This document shows, piece after piece, positions 1-64,000 of a stretch of 64,000 nucleotides of DNA. The stretch comes from Oasisia sp. SBJ-2009. Lineage: Eukaryota > Annelida > Polychaeta > Sabellida > Siboglinidae. Under the pieces are notes generated by a model that was given only the letters and a program-made list of their open reading frames with translations, was not told the DNA's origin and searched no databases. The stretch lies in the NCBI GenBank assembly GCA_964017155.1, contig OZ024858.1:22697157-22761156 (forward strand), in the 5' to 3' direction. The position numbers were made by a program, and so were the translations under genes. Each line of letters starts with the position of its first letter. Positions within the stretch are counted from its first letter, which is position 1.

Positions 1-175
1 TAATCTACCGGGTGGAATAATGAGAGCACGGATGACTCACAAGTGTTTAACAAGTGGAAGAATGACAGCACAGATACAACTCACAAGTATCTAACAGGTG
101 GCAGAATGACAGCACAGATACGACTCACAAGTATCTAACAGGTGGCAGAATGACATCACAGATACGACTCACTTA
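1..175. repeat. 44-bp tandem repeat, about 4 copies
   Basis: Unit includes aagtatctaacaggtggcag and gacagcacagatac with few changes. On the minus strand each unit contains GTGAGT, a splice-donor-like hexamer, so this may be the tail of another junction-derived array whose exon lies outside the window. Confidence 0.8.
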
Positions 176-456
176 AGGCCGTCATATGTAATTAGCCAGA
201 CACAATGCCTCAACTAGCATAATATACATATCGATTCAAGGATCATCATATCGATTCAAGGATCATCACACACATTTTGATGAAACAAGAGTTATGCTTT
301 TAGCAGTCTATCAAAACCAGGAAAATGAAGGGTTGATGCCAAATGTTGGGATGCACATAATAAATGGGAAATTAGGACAACATTCTATCCAGTTATCTAA
401 GTATCTAATCATAACTAAATATGTTATAATTGGAATATTAACATGTGTGTACGTAC

Positions 457-61403
<60,947 letters not shown>

Positions 61404-62032
61404 CTGTAAGAATGACAACGATGACACTGAGTACATGTTGTATAAAGTAATGCTATAAAAACGATTAATATTAATAATACTGCTAATAACAACAATAACA
61501 CTATTTATGCGGTGCGTTTTCGCCGAGGACAGAGAAATCTAAAGAATAGGCTCGTTGGCGTGGTTGGTTTTTGGGTGAGATTTGAACCCGCGATGGTACA
61601 TTTGTTTTCTTTTTATCCTATTGCTTTTACCAGAATCGTACACGACACTGGAAGACCTATAGGGCGACAGTATCGGGCTGTAGTTTTTTTTATGTCATCG
61701 TTTCAAACCAAATTCTTCACCAAACGGAACTTTGGCTCTAGTGTGCTTGCGCTCCCTGCAACCCCAGTCTGTCGATCAGATACAGTGGTGTACAAAGACA
61801 ATATGGCCGCTCTAAGGAGTCTCTAACAAAACTGCATAGAACTGTCTGTACCGTCTCCAGTTGAGCTGCATAACCCGATAGGACGTGAGCGCTATTGCTG
61901 TGCCTCAACGCTACGAAGTGTTAGGGTCTACGTCACTGCCCACTCAAAATACCTTTCACTGTATCCGATAACGGACTCAGCTGAGCGCTCATCCGAACAT
62001 TGATACAGGGCGTTTTTACATAGAGATTGCTT
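61404..62032. other. Region upstream of e1, left part
   Basis: No signal-peptide exon identified. A tRNA B-box-like GGGTTCAAATC occurs on the minus strand near 61,585, possibly part of an old SINE. Confidence 0.5.
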
Positions 62033-62117
62033 GCCTGCTTGCCTGCTTGCCTGCTTGCCTGCTTGCCTGCTTGCCTGCTTGCCTGCTTGCCTGCTTGCCT
62101 GCTTGCCTGCTTGCCTA
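62033..62117. repeat. (GCCTGCTT)n octamer repeat, about 10 units
   Basis: Tandem cttgcctgcttgcctgcttg. Confidence 0.97.
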
Positions 62118-62159
62118 CCGATTTGCTCCTCCGCCTGCCCGCCCTCGCCAGTCTGATGT

Positions 62160-62480
62160 CTAAACCTGCTCGTCCGTCTGGTGCCTCGTCAGTCTGACGT
62201 GCACACTCCCTCGTCAGCCTGACATACACACTCCTTCGTCAGTCTGACGTGCACACTCCCTCGTCAGTCTGATGTACACACTGCCTCGTCAGTCTGATAT
62301 ACACACTCCCTCGTCAGCCTGACATACACAGTTACACCTCGTGAGTCTGACATACACACTCCCTCGTCAGTCTGATATACACACTCCCTCGTCAGTCTGA
62401 CGTACACACTCCCTCGTCAGTCTGACGTGCACATTCCCTCCTCAGTCTGATATACACACTCCCGCGTCAGTCTGACGATC
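62160..62480. repeat. 26-bp minisatellite, about 12 copies
   Basis: Unit ctccctcgtcagtctgacgt + acacac with changes. No resemblance to an exon of this gene. Confidence 0.9.
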
Positions 62481-62534
62481 TCTTCCCCTTGTCAGTGACA
62501 CAGAACGTGATATTTAAGCGTGCGTAAGTATGTG

Positions 62535-62576
62535 TGTATTTTGTGTGTGTTTGTGCGCGCGCGTGTGTACGTGTGT

Positions 62577-62641
<65 letters not shown>

Positions 62642-62745
62642 TGTGTGTACGTGTGTGTACGTGTGTGTACGTGTGTGTACATGTGTGTACGTGTGTGTGC
62701 GTGTACTGCGTGTGTGTGTACGTGTGTATATGTGTGTGTGGCGCA
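62535..62745. repeat. (GT)n and GTGTGTAC repeats
   Basis: Pure GT from about 62,578 to 62,638, then gtgtgtac octamers. Confidence 0.95.
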
Positions 62746-63745
62746 TTCTTGCGTGTATATATGCCTACGTTTGTAGGCGGGGATTTTGTGGCAAGTTTCG
62801 TGATTGACCTATTTGAGATGGTGGCGTGCTACACATGCGATGATATCATCGAGGCCGGGCCGGGCCGCGGTCAGGCCCCGGTGTACACGTCGTGTCCAGT
62901 AGGCACACTCTGCCGCGTTCAACATAATTTGAATATGACTAAGCGACCCTCTTTGAGTCGAACTTATCACCGGACGTCTTATCGCGTCCTTCGTTTTTCC
63001 GCAATCACATTCCACATAAGCGCAATGAATGCAGTAATACTATGTGAACTGCTGTCTGCGGTGAAAAGTTCCCCAGGCCACCGAGAGCGGGTCATCCCGC
63101 CACCTGATACAATCCGTCGACTATACACAGGACTGGGCTTGTTGACCCGGAGATACCGACACAGGAGCCGGCGGCTGTGACCAAGTCTCGGCAAAGTAGG
63201 CCTATGCCATTGGTAGAAGATATTGCTCAATGGTTTGTCAATCCGCGATAAAGTTATGCAGATGTAAATTCAGTAGATTACACGCTTCAATGAACCAATT
63301 GGTGTACATGGCCTTTATCGTGTGTTCTGTAAAATCCATGACACACTGGGGAAGACGGGGAGCAGTTGGGCACATTTTCAGATATGAACCCAAAATCATA
63401 CGATTTTTTACATTACACTTACAATATCATGCGTCCTACATAATCTTCACATTGGCATTGTCATCGGATAGCTTGTATCAGCTTACTGGAAACATGTGAC
63501 GTCATTCAAGAGATCCCTATACTACCCTAACCAGATGGTAATGAACCAGTGTTGGGGGCTCAACCGTCTCCCCACGTTCGTTCCCATGGAACCGACGGCG
63601 TATACAGCCTTTACAAAATACTGTAGTTGTTTTACAATGACATCGCTTGTCAGCTGGTGCTACAATAGGCAGTCAAAACAGGGACCCCAGGACGACTAAG
63701 TGTCCACCACAATATGCATACAACATGAGTGATATTGAAAATGTT
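62746..63745. other. Right-end region without recognised gene
   Basis: Short frames only; none shows a domain or a signal peptide. A GC-rich patch at 62,850-62,885 (gccgggccgggccgcggtca) stands out. Confidence 0.5.
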
Positions 63746-63919
63746 ACCTCTCCTCTCTCTTTCTCTCTCACTGTCTCACTCTCCCTCTCCCTTTCTCTCT
63801 CCGCTTCTTTCGCTCTCTCCTCTTCCTATTCCTCTACTCTCACTCTCTCTCTCGCTCTCTCTCTCTCTCTCTACCTCCCCCTTCTCTCCCTCTCTCTCCC
63901 TCTCTCTCCCTCTCTCTCT

Positions 63920-64000
<81 letters not shown>
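63746..64000. repeat. (CT)n-(TA)n-(GA)n microsatellite
   Basis: Pyrimidine run, then about 17 TA units, then purine run: the two flanks are complementary and could fold into a hairpin. It runs off the window. Confidence 0.95.

Noticed and set aside
61550..61660. tRNA gene on the minus strand
   Set aside because: A B-box-like GGGTTCAAATC is present but no cloverleaf or good A box; at most an old SINE.

Overview
The window is eukaryotic, non-vertebrate animal DNA. It has GT-AG introns, very large tandem repeats, many transposable elements, and one long multi-exon gene on the minus strand that runs across almost the whole window. The gene's mosaic of EGF, sushi, CUB, HYR, PAN, C-type lectin and WxxW modules suggests a marine deuterostome. 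Minisatellites built on exon-intron junctions make amphioxus (Branchiostoma) my best guess. The species is inference, not something the sequence proves.

The gene. I delineated 41 coding exons, numbered e1 (61,403) to e41 (457) in gene direction; they total about 6.98 kb of coding sequence (about 2,327 codons). Neither end is present: no signal-peptide exon was found upstream of e1, and the protein continues past the left edge. Nearly every boundary is phase 1, so most modules are symmetric and shufflable. Order: C-type lectin (e1-e4), LDLa (e4-e5), CUB (e6-e7), PAN/apple-like (e8), CUB (e9-e10), CUB (e11-e12), CCP x4 (e13-e17), EGF x2 (e18-e19), CCP x4 (e20-e23), HYR x2 (e24-e25), CCP (e26), an unassigned domain (e27-e28), ephrin-receptor/GCC2-GCC3-like cysteine repeats x3 (e29-e31), EGF (e32-e33), PAN-like (e34), EGF (e35-e37), WxxW (e38-e39), EGF (e40-e41). 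The core from CCP-HYR-HYR-CCP to the GCC2-type repeats and EGFs resembles SVEP1/polydom. The lectin-CUB front and the WxxW module make a different mosaic. It is most likely a secreted or cell-surface adhesion/innate-recognition protein.

The most unusual structure. Six big minisatellites (25, 28, 42, 44, 41 and 61-65 bp units; about 17 to 88 copies each), plus one decayed array, all abut a splice junction of this gene. At least five of the six large arrays, and the decayed one, visibly incorporate the junction itself. The 42-, 41- and 28-bp arrays repeat an exon 3' end with its 5' splice site. The 44- and 61-65-bp arrays repeat a 3' splice site with the first bases of the exon. The gene therefore carries dozens of tandem copies of real splice sites. 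In three arrays each unit also brackets a 30-, 21- or 12-nt AG...GT segment that would be an in-frame, phase-1 micro-exon.

Mobile DNA in the introns. Elements include a CR1-group LINE with an intact ORF (40.2-43.3 kb, antisense to the host gene) and two 3'-truncated-tail relatives; two other LINE C-terminal fragments; a Penelope-like GIY-YIG fragment between 84-bp inverted repeats, nested in a TTAA-flanked piggyBac-like element; a second copy of that element; a 3.2-kb foldback element (45.2-48.4 kb) carrying inverted copies of a restriction-like endonuclease fragment; a TA-flanked Tc1/mariner-type element; a 1.17-kb element with 15-bp inverted repeats; tRNA-derived SINEs; and an LTR-like block. 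The right 2.6 kb holds only microsatellites and unrecognised sequence. I saw no tRNA, rRNA or prokaryotic features.
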